A stretch of 35,279 nucleotides of DNA from DASVBJ01 sp036375895 (GTDB lineage Bacteria > Actinomycetota > Actinomycetes > JACCUZ01), in assembly GCA_036375895.1 (NCBI GenBank), contig DASVBJ010000385.1, forward strand, positions 1 through 35,279, written 5' to 3'. Under the pieces are notes generated by a model that was given only the letters and a program-made list of their open reading frames with translations, was not told where the DNA came from and ran no database searches. Made by a program: the position numbers and the translations under genes. Positions 23,350 through 30,699 of this stretch are shown here, piece by piece; the stretch's first letter is position 1; each line of letters starts with the position of its first letter.

Positions 23350-24134
23350 CTCGGGGCTGGCGGGACGGGCTGCTCCGCGAGGTAGTCGAGCTGGGCCCGC
23401 ACCGACAGCTCGGCGGCCGGCCACAGCACCGGGTCGACGTCGGCGTAGACCCGACGTACGACGTCCTGCGCGGTCCGCGCCCCGGCGGCCAGCGCCGCCC
23501 GCACCTGCTCGAGGCGCTCCCGGCGATGGACCAGGTAGTCGCGTGCCACCGCCGAGGCGTCCGCGCGTACCGGGCCGTGACCGGGCAGCAGCAGCATCGG
23601 GCCGAGGTCCCGTAGCCGCTCCAGCGAGCCGAGGTACGGCGCGAGCTCACCGTCCGGGTGGGCCACCACGGTGGATCCCCGGCCGAGGATCGTGTCGCCG
23701 GTGAGCAGGCCCGGCGTGTCGTGCTCGACCACGAAGCTCACGGAGTCGGAGCTGTGCCCCGGCGTGCCGAGGACCCGCACGGTCAGGCCTCCGACGTCGA
23801 AGGTCTCCGCGCCGGTCAGGGGCTGCTCGTCGACGACCAGCCGCGGGTCGGCGGCCGTCATGGGCGCGCCGGTCATCTCCTGGAGCAGACGGGCGCCCTC
23901 GGCATGGTCGGGGTGACCGTGGGTCAGCAGGATCAGCTGCACCGGGCCGTGCGACGCGACCCGCTCGAGGTGCCGCTCGTCGAGCGGTCCCGGGTCGACG
24001 ACGACGGAGGCGGCTGCGCCGGCAGCCCGCAGCAGGTAGGTGTTGGTGCCGTCCAGGGTCATCGGGCCGGGGTTGTCGGCCCGCACGAGGGTGCACCAGG
24101 CCGGCAGCGCCACGGCGGTCTCCGAGGCCGTCAT
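23340..24134 (-). CDS. MBL-fold hydrolase (LACTB2-like)
   Basis: Metallo-beta-lactamase-fold enzyme, 264 residues, similar to LACTB2/RNase Z-like small hydrolases. Metal motif THGHPDHAEG (HxHxDH) is intact; downstream ligands are VLGTPGHSSDS, LLTGDTILG and LLLPGHGPV. The N-terminal NPGPMTLDGTNTYLL is typical of this subgroup. The C-terminal 60 residues form the winged-helix-like tail of LACTB2 (RRERLEQVRAAL). ATG 24134 overlaps the NUDIX stop as ATGA, so the pair is co-translated. From memory, Rv3677c near mycobacterial crp is the counterpart. Substrate not known; RNA cleavage or acyl-CoA hydrolysis are possibilities. Confidence 0.87.
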   Translation of the reverse strand: MTASETAVALPAWCTLVRADNPGPMTLDGTNTYLLRAAGAAASVVVDPGPLDERHLERVASHGPVQLILLTHGHPDHAEGARLLQEMTGAPMTAADPRLVVDEQPLTGAETFDVGGLTVRVLGTPGHSSDSVSFVVEHDTPGLLTGDTILGRGSTVVAHPDGELAPYLGSLERLRDLGPMLLLPGHGPVRADASAVARDYLVHRRERLEQVRAALAAGARTAQDVVRRVYADVDPVLWPAAELSVRAQLDYLAEQPVPPAPSPR

Positions 24135-24991
24135 GCCCGGCTCCGCAGCACGGCGTCGGCCGCCACCTCGCCGTCGGGCCCGTCGACGACCAGCCGCAGG
24201 TCGTCGCCGTCGATGACGGGTCGCGGCGTGACGGGCGCGATGGGCGGGTGGGCCGCGAGCACGGCGCCGACCTCGTCGTACGCCGTGAGCTCGCGCAGGG
24301 TCGCCGCGGTCGGCGGGAGCATCGGCATCTCCCCGCGTTCGTAGCGCGCGACCGCGTCGGCCACCCGCACCCACGCGACCCGGTCGGCCTCGCCGCCCAC
24401 GTGGCGCGTGCGCTGGCCCCCAGGCATCGCGGCGACGAAGAACCGGGTGTCGAACCGGCGGGGCTCGAACTCCGGGGTGATCCAGTGCGCCCAGGCCGCC
24501 AGCAGGTCGCCGCGCAGGACGAGCGAGCGCCGGTCGAGCAGGTCGGCGAACGACAGCGACCGGTCGAGCAGGGCGAGCCGGTCGGCCTCCCAGTCGTCGC
24601 CGGTCGTGTCGGCGACCACGGTGTCGGGCGAGGTGCCGGCGAGCAGCACCCCCGACTCCTCGAACGTCTCGCGGACCGCGGCGCAGACCAGCGCCCGGGC
24701 CAGCCGCTCGTCGCAGCCCAGCCGGGAAGCCCATTCCGCCGGCGCCGGCCCCGACCAGGCCACCGCGTGCTCGGCGTCCCGCGGGTCGACCGAGCCGCCC
24801 GGGAAGACATGCATGCCGGCGGCGAAGGACATCGACGACACCCGGCGCAGCAGGTAGACCTCGAGCCCGCCGGCGGACGCGCCGTCACGCAGGAGCACCA
24901 CGGTCGCGGCGTCGCGCGGGACGGCCGGGTCGACGGTGCCGTCGACGTAGGAACGGGCACGCTCGATCAGGGCGGTCGGGAGGTCTCTCAC
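24131..24991 (-). CDS. NUDIX hydrolase (NUDT19-like, split Nudix box)
   Basis: A 286-residue Nudix protein in which the box is interrupted: FPGGSVDPRDAEHAV at about 63-77 is followed by a 30-residue insert before AAVRETFEESG at about 104-114. This insert between G and the REUxEE helix is typical of the NUDT19/RP2p group, some of which cleave CoA derivatives. GTG 24991 is preceded by TACGAT (25003-24998) with six bases between, so the transcript is probably leaderless. It overlaps the MBL gene by four bases. Divergent from the MerR regulator at 25060. Confidence 0.82.
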   Translation of the reverse strand: MRDLPTALIERARSYVDGTVDPAVPRDAATVVLLRDGASAGGLEVYLLRRVSSMSFAAGMHVFPGGSVDPRDAEHAVAWSGPAPAEWASRLGCDERLARALVCAAVRETFEESGVLLAGTSPDTVVADTTGDDWEADRLALLDRSLSFADLLDRRSLVLRGDLLAAWAHWITPEFEPRRFDTRFFVAAMPGGQRTRHVGGEADRVAWVRVADAVARYERGEMPMLPPTAATLRELTAYDEVGAVLAAHPPIAPVTPRPVIDGDDLRLVVDGPDGEVAADAVLRSRA

Positions 24992-24997
24992 GTGGCG

Positions 24998-25030
24998 ATC
25001 GTACGGAAGGCTGCTCGCCCCCTGTTACGG
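24998..25030. promoter_or_regulatory. Divergent promoter region NUDIX / MerR
   Basis: Minus strand: TACGAT (25003-24998) six bases before GTG 24991. Plus strand: TTACGGT ending at 25032 could be the -10 of the MerR gene, with a short leader containing GGGGGA before ATG 25060. The two start points are close enough for one regulator to affect both. Confidence 0.45.
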
Positions 25031-25059
25031 TCGTCAAAACGGGACACGGGGGATGCGTG

Positions 25060-25710
25060 ATGGCGGAGAGCATGACGATCGGTGAGCTCGCTGACCTCGT
25101 CGGCATGACCGTGCGCAACATCCGCGCCTACCAGTCCAAGGGGCTGTTGTTCCCGCCGGAGATCCGCGGGCGGGTGGCGCACTACTCCGGCGCACACGCT
25201 GCCCGGCTCGAGCTCATCGCCTCGCTGCAGCGGGAGGGCTTCACCCTGGCCGCGATCAAGCGGCTCATCGACGTCCCCGACAGCTACGCGCACATCGTCG
25301 CCGACCGCCGCCGGCGGTTCCGCGAGGGCGTCTCGGACATCCCCACCGCGGTGCCCGTCCCGGAGCACCGCATCCGCGAGCTGCTTCCGGACCTGCCGGA
25401 GGACCTCACCGAGACCGGGCTGGCGTGGCGCAAGGACGGCGAGCTGCACTCCCACATCGTGCTCGTCGGCGTGGGTCGCACGCTGGTCGCGCGGGGCGTG
25501 CCCCTGGACCTCGTCGCCGAGCTGCAGCTCGAGTCGGCCCGCGTCGCGTCCCGGCTCGGCCAGACCCTGCGGGAGAAGCTCGCCAGCTCGTCCGCGGACG
25601 CCGAGGGGCGCGTGTCCGACCTGGCCAGGGTGGCGGTGCAGCTCGCCGCGACCGCCTTCGAGATCGCGTTCCTGAAGTCGGCGACCGAAGGCCCGCCGGC
25701 CGAGGGCTGA
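25060..25710 (+). CDS. MerR family transcriptional regulator
   Basis: DNA-binding regulator, 216 residues. The N-terminal winged helix is clear: MTIGELADLVGMTVRNIRAYQSKGLLFPPEI (residues about 5-35, read in parts) followed by RVAHYSGAHAARLELIASLQ and GFTLAAIKRLID, the three MerR elements. The C-terminal 130 residues are helical with no cysteine metal site and no recognised ligand domain. ATG 25060 is preferred, with GGGGGA eight bases upstream; GTG 25057 and ATG 25072 are alternatives. It is divergent from the NUDIX-MBL operon, its most likely target, and convergent with RidA. Confidence 0.85.
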   Translation: MAESMTIGELADLVGMTVRNIRAYQSKGLLFPPEIRGRVAHYSGAHAARLELIASLQREGFTLAAIKRLIDVPDSYAHIVADRRRRFREGVSDIPTAVPVPEHRIRELLPDLPEDLTETGLAWRKDGELHSHIVLVGVGRTLVARGVPLDLVAELQLESARVASRLGQTLREKLASSSADAEGRVSDLARVAVQLAATAFEIAFLKSATEGPPAEG

Positions 25711-25719
25711 CGAGCAGGC

Positions 25720-26181
25720 TCAGCCGACTTCGACGACGATCTCCACCTCGACGGGCGCGTCCAGCGGGAGCACGGCGACCCCCACCGCGCTTCGCGCGTG
25801 CACGCCCGCGTCGCCGAACACCTCACCGAGCAGCTCGCTGGCGCCGTTGACCACGCCGGGCTGGCCGGTGAAGTCCGGGGCGCTCGCGACGAAGCCGACG
25901 ACCTTGACCACCCGGCGTACCTTCGCCAGGTCTCCGATCTCGGCCTGCACGGCCGCGAGGGCGTTGAGCGCGCAGGTGGCGGCCAGCTCCTTGGCCCGCT
26001 CGGGCGTGACCTCCGCGCCCACCTTGCCGGTGGCCGCGAGGGAGCCTTCGACCATCGGCAGCTGGCCCGACGTGTAGACGTGGTCGCCCGTGCGCACCGC
26101 GGGGACGTACGCGGCCACCGGCTTCGCGACCTGCGGCAGGGTCAGCCCGAGCGCCGCGAGCCGCTCGTCAGGGCTGCTCAT
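25720..26181 (-). CDS. RidA family protein (Rv3678c-like)
   Basis: YjgF/YER057c/UK114 (RidA) superfamily protein, 153 residues. RidA hydrolyses reactive enamine/imine intermediates such as 2-aminoacrylate; distant branches have other or unknown roles. Seen: YTSGQLPMV, CALNALAAVQAEIG and the C-terminal HARSAVGVAVLPLDAPVEVE. The arginine of ARSAVGVA aligns with the substrate-binding arginine of active RidA. It is longer than classical RidA (about 128) at the N-terminus, like the group that accompanies DUF4177. ATG 26181 overlaps the DUF4177 stop as ATGA. Convergent with MerR nine bases away. Confidence 0.88.
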   Translation of the reverse strand: MSSPDERLAALGLTLPQVAKPVAAYVPAVRTGDHVYTSGQLPMVEGSLAATGKVGAEVTPERAKELAATCALNALAAVQAEIGDLAKVRRVVKVVGFVASAPDFTGQPGVVNGASELLGEVFGDAGVHARSAVGVAVLPLDAPVEVEIVVEVG

Positions 26182-26336
26182 GACCGCTCCCGCTTCAGGT
26201 AGGCGACGACCTGCTCGCCCCCGCCCGGGCCGGGCACGACCTGCACGAGCTCCCAGCCGTCCTCACCCCAGGTGTCGAGGATCTGCTTGGTCGCGTGCAC
26301 CAACAGCGGCACTGTCGCGTACTCCCACTTCGTCAT
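26178..26336 (-). CDS. DUF4177 small protein
   Basis: A 52-residue protein beginning MTKWEYATVPLLVHATKQIL and containing DTWGEDGWELVQVV and VVAYLKRE, the DUF4177 pattern (WEY...LN..G..GWELV). It is coupled by ATGA to the RidA gene, as in mycobacteria, where a DUF4177 gene accompanies Rv3678c. ATG 26336 is preceded by TAGAGT (26349-26344) with seven bases between, indicating a leaderless transcript and fixing this as the first gene of the pair. Function is unknown. Confidence 0.85.
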   Translation of the reverse strand: MTKWEYATVPLLVHATKQILDTWGEDGWELVQVVPGPGGGEQVVAYLKRERS

Positions 26337-26349
26337 GGCGGCGACTCTA
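26337..26349 (-). promoter_or_regulatory. Leaderless promoter of DUF4177-RidA
   Basis: TAGAGT (26349-26344) on the minus strand is followed by CGCCGCC and the ATG at 26336. Confidence 0.5.
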
Positions 26350-26447
26350 GTGACCGCGCCCGGCCCGACTGCAATCGACCACTCCCCGTCCCGCCAAGAT
26401 CAGCAGTTGGTCCCCGAGTCATCAGCGCGCCCAGATCCTCAAGCTCC

Positions 26448-26522
26448 CCCCAAGATCATCAGCGACCTCGTTGTGCGACACGCCGGCGTGTCGCCACGAC
26501 GAGGTCGCTCGCGATCATGGGA
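26448..26522. repeat. Long imperfect palindrome with CATGATCGCGAG end
   Basis: AGCGACCTCGT (26461-26471) pairs with ACGAGGTCGCT (26499-26509) and an inner GCGACACGCC (26475-26484) pairs with GGCGTGTCGC (26485-26494). Outside, CCCAAGATCATC faces CGCGATCATGGG. The outer motif CTCGCGATCATG (26508-26519) matches CTCACGATCATG at 13991-14002. Three GATC-containing partial copies precede it (26396, 26432, 26452). It fills the 231-base gap between the DUF4177 promoter and the BadI-like gene and may terminate the latter. Apart from these repeats I see nothing in this gap. Confidence 0.7.
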
Positions 26523-26567
26523 AGGGGTCGCGGGCGATCTCGAGCACGCTCCTGAGGAAGCGAGCAG

Positions 26568-27362
26568 TCAGCGGAAGCGGCGGAAGTCGGGGTCGCGCTT
26601 CTCGGCGAACGCCCGCGCGCCCTCCATGCCCTCCTCGCTGTGCGCGAAGAGCTCCAGCCCGTCGAAGGCGAGGTGTGACAGCCCCGACAGGTGGTCGGTG
26701 TCGGCGTTGAACGAGTGCTTGAGGAAACGCAGGGCGGTCGGTGAGTAGGACCCGATGCGCCGGCCCCACGCCAGCGCGGTGGTGAGCAGGTCGTCGAGGG
26801 GGACGACGGCGTTGACCAGCCCCCACTGCTCGGCGGTCTCGGCGTCGAACAGGTCGAGCAGGAACCAGATCTGCCGGGCGCGCTTCTCCCCGACGACCCT
26901 GGCGAGGTACGCCGAGCCGAACCCCGCGTCGAACGACCCCACCTTCGGCCCGCTCTGGCCGAACCGCGCGTGCGTCGCCGCCACCGTCAGGTCGCACAGC
27001 ACGTGCAGCACGTGGCCGCCGCCCACGGCCACCCCGTTGACCGCGGCGATGACCGGCTTGGGGATGTCACGGATGATCCGGTGCAACCGCTCGATCTCGA
27101 AGGTGCCCCACTCGGTCTCGCCGTAGCCGCCGGTCTCTGCCCGCTCCTTGACGTCGCCGCCGGCGCAGAACGCCTTCTCCCCGGCGCCGGTGAGGACCAC
27201 CGCCGCCACGTCGTGCGAGGCCCACGCGGACTTGAAGGCGTGGATCAGCTCGTCCACGGTGCGCCCACGGAAGGCGTTGTAGCGATCCGGCCGGTCGATG
27301 GTGATGACGGCGACGCCGTCGTGCACCTCGTAGCGGACGTCGGTGAACTCGTCGGTCCTCAC
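26568..27362 (-). CDS. BadI/MenB-type enoyl-CoA hydratase-family ring-cleaving hydrolase
   Basis: Crotonase-fold enzyme, 264 residues. The sequence fits 2-ketocyclohexanecarboxyl-CoA hydrolase (BadI), which opens a cyclic beta-keto acyl-CoA to a dicarboxylyl-CoA, better than simple hydratases: RYNAFRGRTVDELI (28-41), AFCAGGD (65-70), LHRIIRDIPKPVIAAVNG (93-110), GQSGPKVGSFDAGFGSAYLA (135-153) and the C-terminal EKRDPDFRRFR. MenB (naphthoate synthase) shares the GQxGPKVGSFD block and is the alternative. GTG 27362 has GAGGAG eight bases upstream. It is second in a minus-strand pair with the thiolase, within a presumed aromatic/alicyclic acid cluster. Confidence 0.8.
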   Translation of the reverse strand: MRTDEFTDVRYEVHDGVAVITIDRPDRYNAFRGRTVDELIHAFKSAWASHDVAAVVLTGAGEKAFCAGGDVKERAETGGYGETEWGTFEIERLHRIIRDIPKPVIAAVNGVAVGGGHVLHVLCDLTVAATHARFGQSGPKVGSFDAGFGSAYLARVVGEKRARQIWFLLDLFDAETAEQWGLVNAVVPLDDLLTTALAWGRRIGSYSPTALRFLKHSFNADTDHLSGLSHLAFDGLELFAHSEEGMEGARAFAEKRDPDFRRFR

Positions 27363-27392
27363 GCGGACTCTCCTCGTACGTCGGGTGGCTGG

Positions 27393-28571
27393 TCAGTCGA
27401 CCTTGACGACGACGGCGCTGCCCTGACCCACACCGATGCAGGCCGCCGCCACGCCGACCCCGCCGCCGCGCCGGCGCAGCTCACGGCAGAGGTCGACGAC
27501 CACGCGCGGAGCGGACGCGCCGAGCGGGTGTCCGATCGCGATGGCACCGCCGTGCGGGTTCACCCTCTCGCGGTCGACCGGGCCGAGGTCGTCGAGCCCC
27601 CGCAGCGTGCTCAGCACCATGGCCGCGAACGCCTCGTTGACCTCCCACACGTCGACGTCGCCGACCGACATGCCGAGTCGGTCGAGCACCTTGGCGACGG
27701 CCGGGACCGGCGCGACGGAGAACCGGTCGGGCTCCACGGCGACCGTGGCACTGGCGAGGATCTTGCCGAGCGGAGCGATGCCGAGGTCGGCCGCGACCCG
27801 GCTACTGCCCATCAGGCAGGCGATGGCGCCGTCGTTGATCGGCGAGGAGTTGCCGGCGGTGACGGTGCCGTCGCGGGTGAAGGCCGGCTGCAGCGCAGCG
27901 AGCTTGTCGAGACTGCTGTCCGGCCGGACCGACTCGTCGCGCACGACGTCGCCGACCGACATCACGTAGTCGTCGTGCAGCCCCTTGTCCCAGGCCTCGG
28001 CGGCCCGCTCGTGGCTGCGCAGGGCCCAGGCGTCCTGCTCGGCACGCCCGATGCCCAGCTCGGCCGCCACCCGCTCCGCGCACGCTCCGAGCGAGTCGGT
28101 CCACTCGCCGGGGAAGGCCGGGTTGACCATGCGCCAGCCCACCGTGGTCTGGTGCATCTCCATCTTCTTCGGCAGCGCCTCGTCGGGCTTCGGCACGACG
28201 TACGGCGCGCGGCTCATCCCCTCGACGCCACCGGCGACGACCAGCGCGTTGTCGCCGACGGCGATCGACCGGGCGGCCTGCACGAGGGCCTCGCCGCCGG
28301 ACGCGCACAGGCGGTTGACCGTCGCTCCGGGCACCGTCACCGGCAGCCCGGCCAGCAGCGCCGCCATCCGACCGACGTTGCGGTTCTCCTCCCCCGCCCC
28401 GTTGGTGTTGCCGAGGACCACGTCGTCGATGCGCGACTGGTCGAGCCCGGAGTGGCGGCCGACCAGCTCGCGGATCGGCAGAGCCGCGAGGTCGTCGGTG
28501 CGGATGGCGGAGAGCCCGCCGCGGTAGCGACCGAACGGGGTGCGCACCGCGTCGAGCAGGTAGGCGTCCAT
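27393..28571 (-). CDS. Thiolase (acetyl-CoA acyltransferase, PcaF-like)
   Basis: Degradative thiolase cleaving 3-oxoacyl-CoA to acetyl-CoA and a shortened acyl-CoA. The 392-residue product has the N-terminal DAVRTPFGRYRGGLS, nucleophile C89 in NRLCASGGEA, the NEAFAAM block, GGAIAIGHPLGASAPR with the catalytic histidine, and CIGVGQG with the second cysteine. The start and overall pattern resemble 3-oxoadipyl-CoA thiolases (PcaF/PaaJ). ATG 28571 may be leaderless (CAAGAT at 28585-28580). It precedes the BadI-like gene by 30 bases and is divergent from the SDR gene, so all three probably act in one pathway. Confidence 0.9.
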   Translation of the reverse strand: MDAYLLDAVRTPFGRYRGGLSAIRTDDLAALPIRELVGRHSGLDQSRIDDVVLGNTNGAGEENRNVGRMAALLAGLPVTVPGATVNRLCASGGEALVQAARSIAVGDNALVVAGGVEGMSRAPYVVPKPDEALPKKMEMHQTTVGWRMVNPAFPGEWTDSLGACAERVAAELGIGRAEQDAWALRSHERAAEAWDKGLHDDYVMSVGDVVRDESVRPDSSLDKLAALQPAFTRDGTVTAGNSSPINDGAIACLMGSSRVAADLGIAPLGKILASATVAVEPDRFSVAPVPAVAKVLDRLGMSVGDVDVWEVNEAFAAMVLSTLRGLDDLGPVDRERVNPHGGAIAIGHPLGASAPRVVVDLCRELRRRGGGVGVAAACIGVGQGSAVVVKVD

Positions 28572-28582
28572 ATGGCGTCATC

Positions 28583-28618
28583 TTGACCGTCGAAAAGCCG
28601 CTGTGACAAGGTCCGGGC
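28583..28618. promoter_or_regulatory. Divergent promoter thiolase / SDR
   Basis: Plus strand: TTGACC (28583-28588), 18-base spacer, CAAGGT (28607-28612), then six bases to GTG 28619. Minus strand: CAAGAT (28585-28580) eight bases before ATG 28571. The two promoters overlap within 48 bases, implying coordinated control. GACCGTCGAAAAG (28586-28598) resembles GACCGTGACGAAAG in the ligase promoter. Confidence 0.5.
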
Positions 28619-29380
28619 GTGTCCGACGAGCCGCGCATCGCCCTCGTGACCGGAGCCGGCCGGGGTATCGGTCAGGGCGTCGCGCAGCGCCTCGGCCGCG
28701 AGGGCTATCGCGTCGCGCTGACCGCCCGCAGCGAGGACCAGCTGCGCGAGACCGCGGCCCTCGTGCCCGGCCCGACCCTCGTGCTGCCGGCCGACATGCT
28801 CGAGCCCGGGGCTCCGGACCGCGTGGTCGACGAGGTCGAGCGGGCCTGGGGCCCGGTCGACGTGCTGATCGCCAACGCGGGCGCCGGCGAGTCGGCCCCG
28901 ATCGCCCGGATGTCCGACGAGATGTGGCAGCGCCAGATCGACCTCAACCTGACCGCGCCGTTCCGTGCGATCCGCCGGGTCGTCCCCTCGATGGTCGACC
29001 GCCGGTGGGGACGGATCGTCGTCCTCGCGTCGGTCGCCGCCAAGCACGGTGACCCCTACATCGCGGCCTACACGGCGGCCAAGCACGGCGTGCTCGGCCT
29101 GGTGCGATCGGTCGCGGCGGAGCTCGCCACCAAGGGCGTCACGGTGAACGCCGTCTGCCCTGCGTACGTGGACACCCCGATGACCGACGGGACCGTCGAG
29201 ACGATCGTTCGCACCACCGGCCGCAGCGCCGAGGAGGCCCGCGCCATGCTCGAGGCCAAGCAGCCGATCGGGCGGCTCATCACCGTCGACGAGGTGACCG
29301 AGGCGGTGTGGTTCTGCGTCGCCAACAGCGGCGTCACCGGCCAGGGTGTCAACGTCGACGGCGGGGCCGTGCAGTCGTGA
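28619..29380 (+). CDS. Short-chain dehydrogenase/reductase (3-hydroxyacyl-CoA type)
   Basis: NAD(P)-dependent SDR, 253 residues. Cofactor motif TGAGRGIGQG (residues 12-21), NAGAG after strand 4, catalytic serine in VLASVAAKHG and the YxxxK in YTAAKHG, plus the C-terminal GQGVNVDGG. The sequence resembles 3-hydroxybutyrate or 2-hydroxycyclohexanecarboxyl-CoA dehydrogenases (BadH type). Aspartate is absent at the end of strand 2 (ALTARS), so NADP is possible. GTG start behind a leaderless promoter; the stop overlaps the RidA gene by GTGA. It likely oxidises or reduces a ring ketone/hydroxyl in the same pathway as the BadI-like hydrolase. Confidence 0.88.
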   Translation: MSDEPRIALVTGAGRGIGQGVAQRLGREGYRVALTARSEDQLRETAALVPGPTLVLPADMLEPGAPDRVVDEVERAWGPVDVLIANAGAGESAPIARMSDEMWQRQIDLNLTAPFRAIRRVVPSMVDRRWGRIVVLASVAAKHGDPYIAAYTAAKHGVLGLVRSVAAELATKGVTVNAVCPAYVDTPMTDGTVETIVRTTGRSAEEARAMLEAKQPIGRLITVDEVTEAVWFCVANSGVTGQGVNVDGGAVQS

Positions 29381-29796
29381 CCGCACCGGGCCCCGGAGGC
29401 GGGCTGCGCCGCGTCAACCCGCCGGGCCTCGCCGCCCCGAGCGGCTTCAGCCACGCGGTCACCGCGACGGGTGGCTCGCTCGTCTTCCTCGCCGGGCAGA
29501 CCGCCCTGGACGGCGAAGGGAGGGTCGTCGGTGCCGGGATCGTGGCGCAGTTCGAGCAGGCCCTCGGCAACCTGCTGACGGCGCTCGACGCGGCGGGCGG
29601 CGATCCGGAGCACCTCGCCAAGCTGACGATCTTCGCGGTGGACCCCGAGGACTACCGGGCGCACGCCGGCGAGATCGGCGCCGTGTGGCGGCGGCTCGCC
29701 GGGCGCGACTACCCGGCGATGGCGCTCATCGGCATCGTCCGGCTCTGGGACGTCGAGGCCCTCGTCGAGCTCGAGGGCATCGCCGTCCTGCCGTAG
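29377..29796 (+). CDS. RidA family protein, second copy
   Basis: Enamine/imine deaminase-family protein, 139 residues, coupled to the SDR by GTGA. Seen: LVFLAGQTALDGEG, VAQFEQALGNLLTALDAAGG, LAKLTIFAVDPEDYRAH and the end DVEALVELEGIAVLP. At the position of the key RidA arginine the sequence reads MALIGIVRLWDVEALVE, where the arginine is displaced, so classical 2-aminoacrylate deaminase activity is uncertain. Its place in a CoA-dependent cluster with an aminobenzoate-type ligase suggests a role in hydrolysing a ring enamine/imine. It is clearly distinct from the RidA at 25720. Confidence 0.87.
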   Translation: MTAPGPGGGLRRVNPPGLAAPSGFSHAVTATGGSLVFLAGQTALDGEGRVVGAGIVAQFEQALGNLLTALDAAGGDPEHLAKLTIFAVDPEDYRAHAGEIGAVWRRLAGRDYPAMALIGIVRLWDVEALVELEGIAVLP

Positions 29797-29804
29797 CCCA
29801 CTCG

Positions 29805-30641
29805 TCAGGCGGTGACGGCGTCGACGTGGCGCTGCGCCGGCACGACGAGCCGGTCCTGCAGGGCGAAGAACAGGTCCGCCGCCCGGGTGCCGTGCCACCC
29901 GCGCGGCAGCAGCTCGGCCGGCAGCCCCGGGTCGAGGTAGGGCAGCCGCCGCCACTGCGTGAGCGCCCGGACGTAGTCCGCGAACGCCGCCGCGTCGTCG
30001 GAGGTGCGCCGACGCCGCCACCCCGCGAGGACCGGCCCGTGCGCGGCCAGGAACTCGCCGTACTGCTCGTGCAGGCCGTCGAGGTCCCACCACGTGGCGA
30101 CCGCACGACGCAGGTCGGAGAAGGCGAGGTAGTCGGACCGGAACAGGTCGACGTAGTCGGTGAGGCAGTTGCGCCGCAGCATCTCGACGGCCTCCTCGTA
30201 GAGGTGCGCGGGCGCGACCCACACGCCCGCGGCCGCGGTGCCGAACCCCAGCCAGGTCAGTCCCGAGCGCAGCGTGTGGCGCTTCTGCCGCTCGGTCTCC
30301 GGCACGGAGAAGACCGCCAGCAGCCAGCCGTCGTCGACCCGCGCCGTCGGGCGCCGGAAGATGCGGTGGTCGCCCTCGCGCAGCATGTCCCGGCCCTGCC
30401 CGGACAGGGCGTACGCCGCGGCGCCGGCCAGCCGCGTCGGCTCCAGCACGCCGCGCCGCTTGAGCCGCGAGATGGACGACCGCACCGCGGGCTCGTCCAC
30501 ACCGAGGTCGGCCATCAGCCGGATCAACGCGGCCACGCTGATCGCGCCGCCGTGCTCGCGCGCGTAGAGACCGTAGATCGTGACGATGAGCGACCGTGGC
30601 TGCTCGCCGCGCGGGTCATGCGTTCCCGTGGGCGTCGTCAC
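29805..30641 (-). CDS. PaaX family transcriptional regulator
   Basis: PaaX is the repressor of phenylacetate catabolism that responds to phenylacetyl-CoA; family members control other aryl-CoA pathways. The 278-residue product has an N-terminal winged helix (SLIVTIYGLYAREHGG, then VRSSISRLKRRGVLEP), the central PaaX domain (WLLAVFSVPETERQKRHTLRSGLTWLGFG in parts) and the C-terminal domain with LPYLDPGLPAELLP, the GLPxxLLPxxW signature. GTG 30641 is chosen because TATCGT (30653-30648) lies six bases upstream. No paa genes are in view, so the likely targets are the thiolase/SDR and ligase promoters, with an aryl-CoA as inducer. Confidence 0.9.
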   Translation of the reverse strand: MTTPTGTHDPRGEQPRSLIVTIYGLYAREHGGAISVAALIRLMADLGVDEPAVRSSISRLKRRGVLEPTRLAGAAAYALSGQGRDMLREGDHRIFRRPTARVDDGWLLAVFSVPETERQKRHTLRSGLTWLGFGTAAAGVWVAPAHLYEEAVEMLRRNCLTDYVDLFRSDYLAFSDLRRAVATWWDLDGLHEQYGEFLAAHGPVLAGWRRRRTSDDAAAFADYVRALTQWRRLPYLDPGLPAELLPRGWHGTRAADLFFALQDRLVVPAQRHVDAVTA

Positions 30642-30653
30642 GAGCACACGATA
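30642..30653 (-). promoter_or_regulatory. Leaderless promoter of paaX-like gene
   Basis: TATCGT (30653-30648) on the minus strand, then GTGCTC, then the GTG start at 30641. Confidence 0.5.
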
Positions 30654-30699
30654 GCGTCGGCGGCGTCCCGAGCCGCCACCGTCGGAGGTGCCGTCCGCC

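Noticed and set aside
26568..27362. MenB (naphthoate synthase) of menaquinone synthesis
   Set aside because: Shares the GQxGPKVGSFD block, but no men genes are near and the N- and C-terminal motifs fit BadI better; kept as an alternative.
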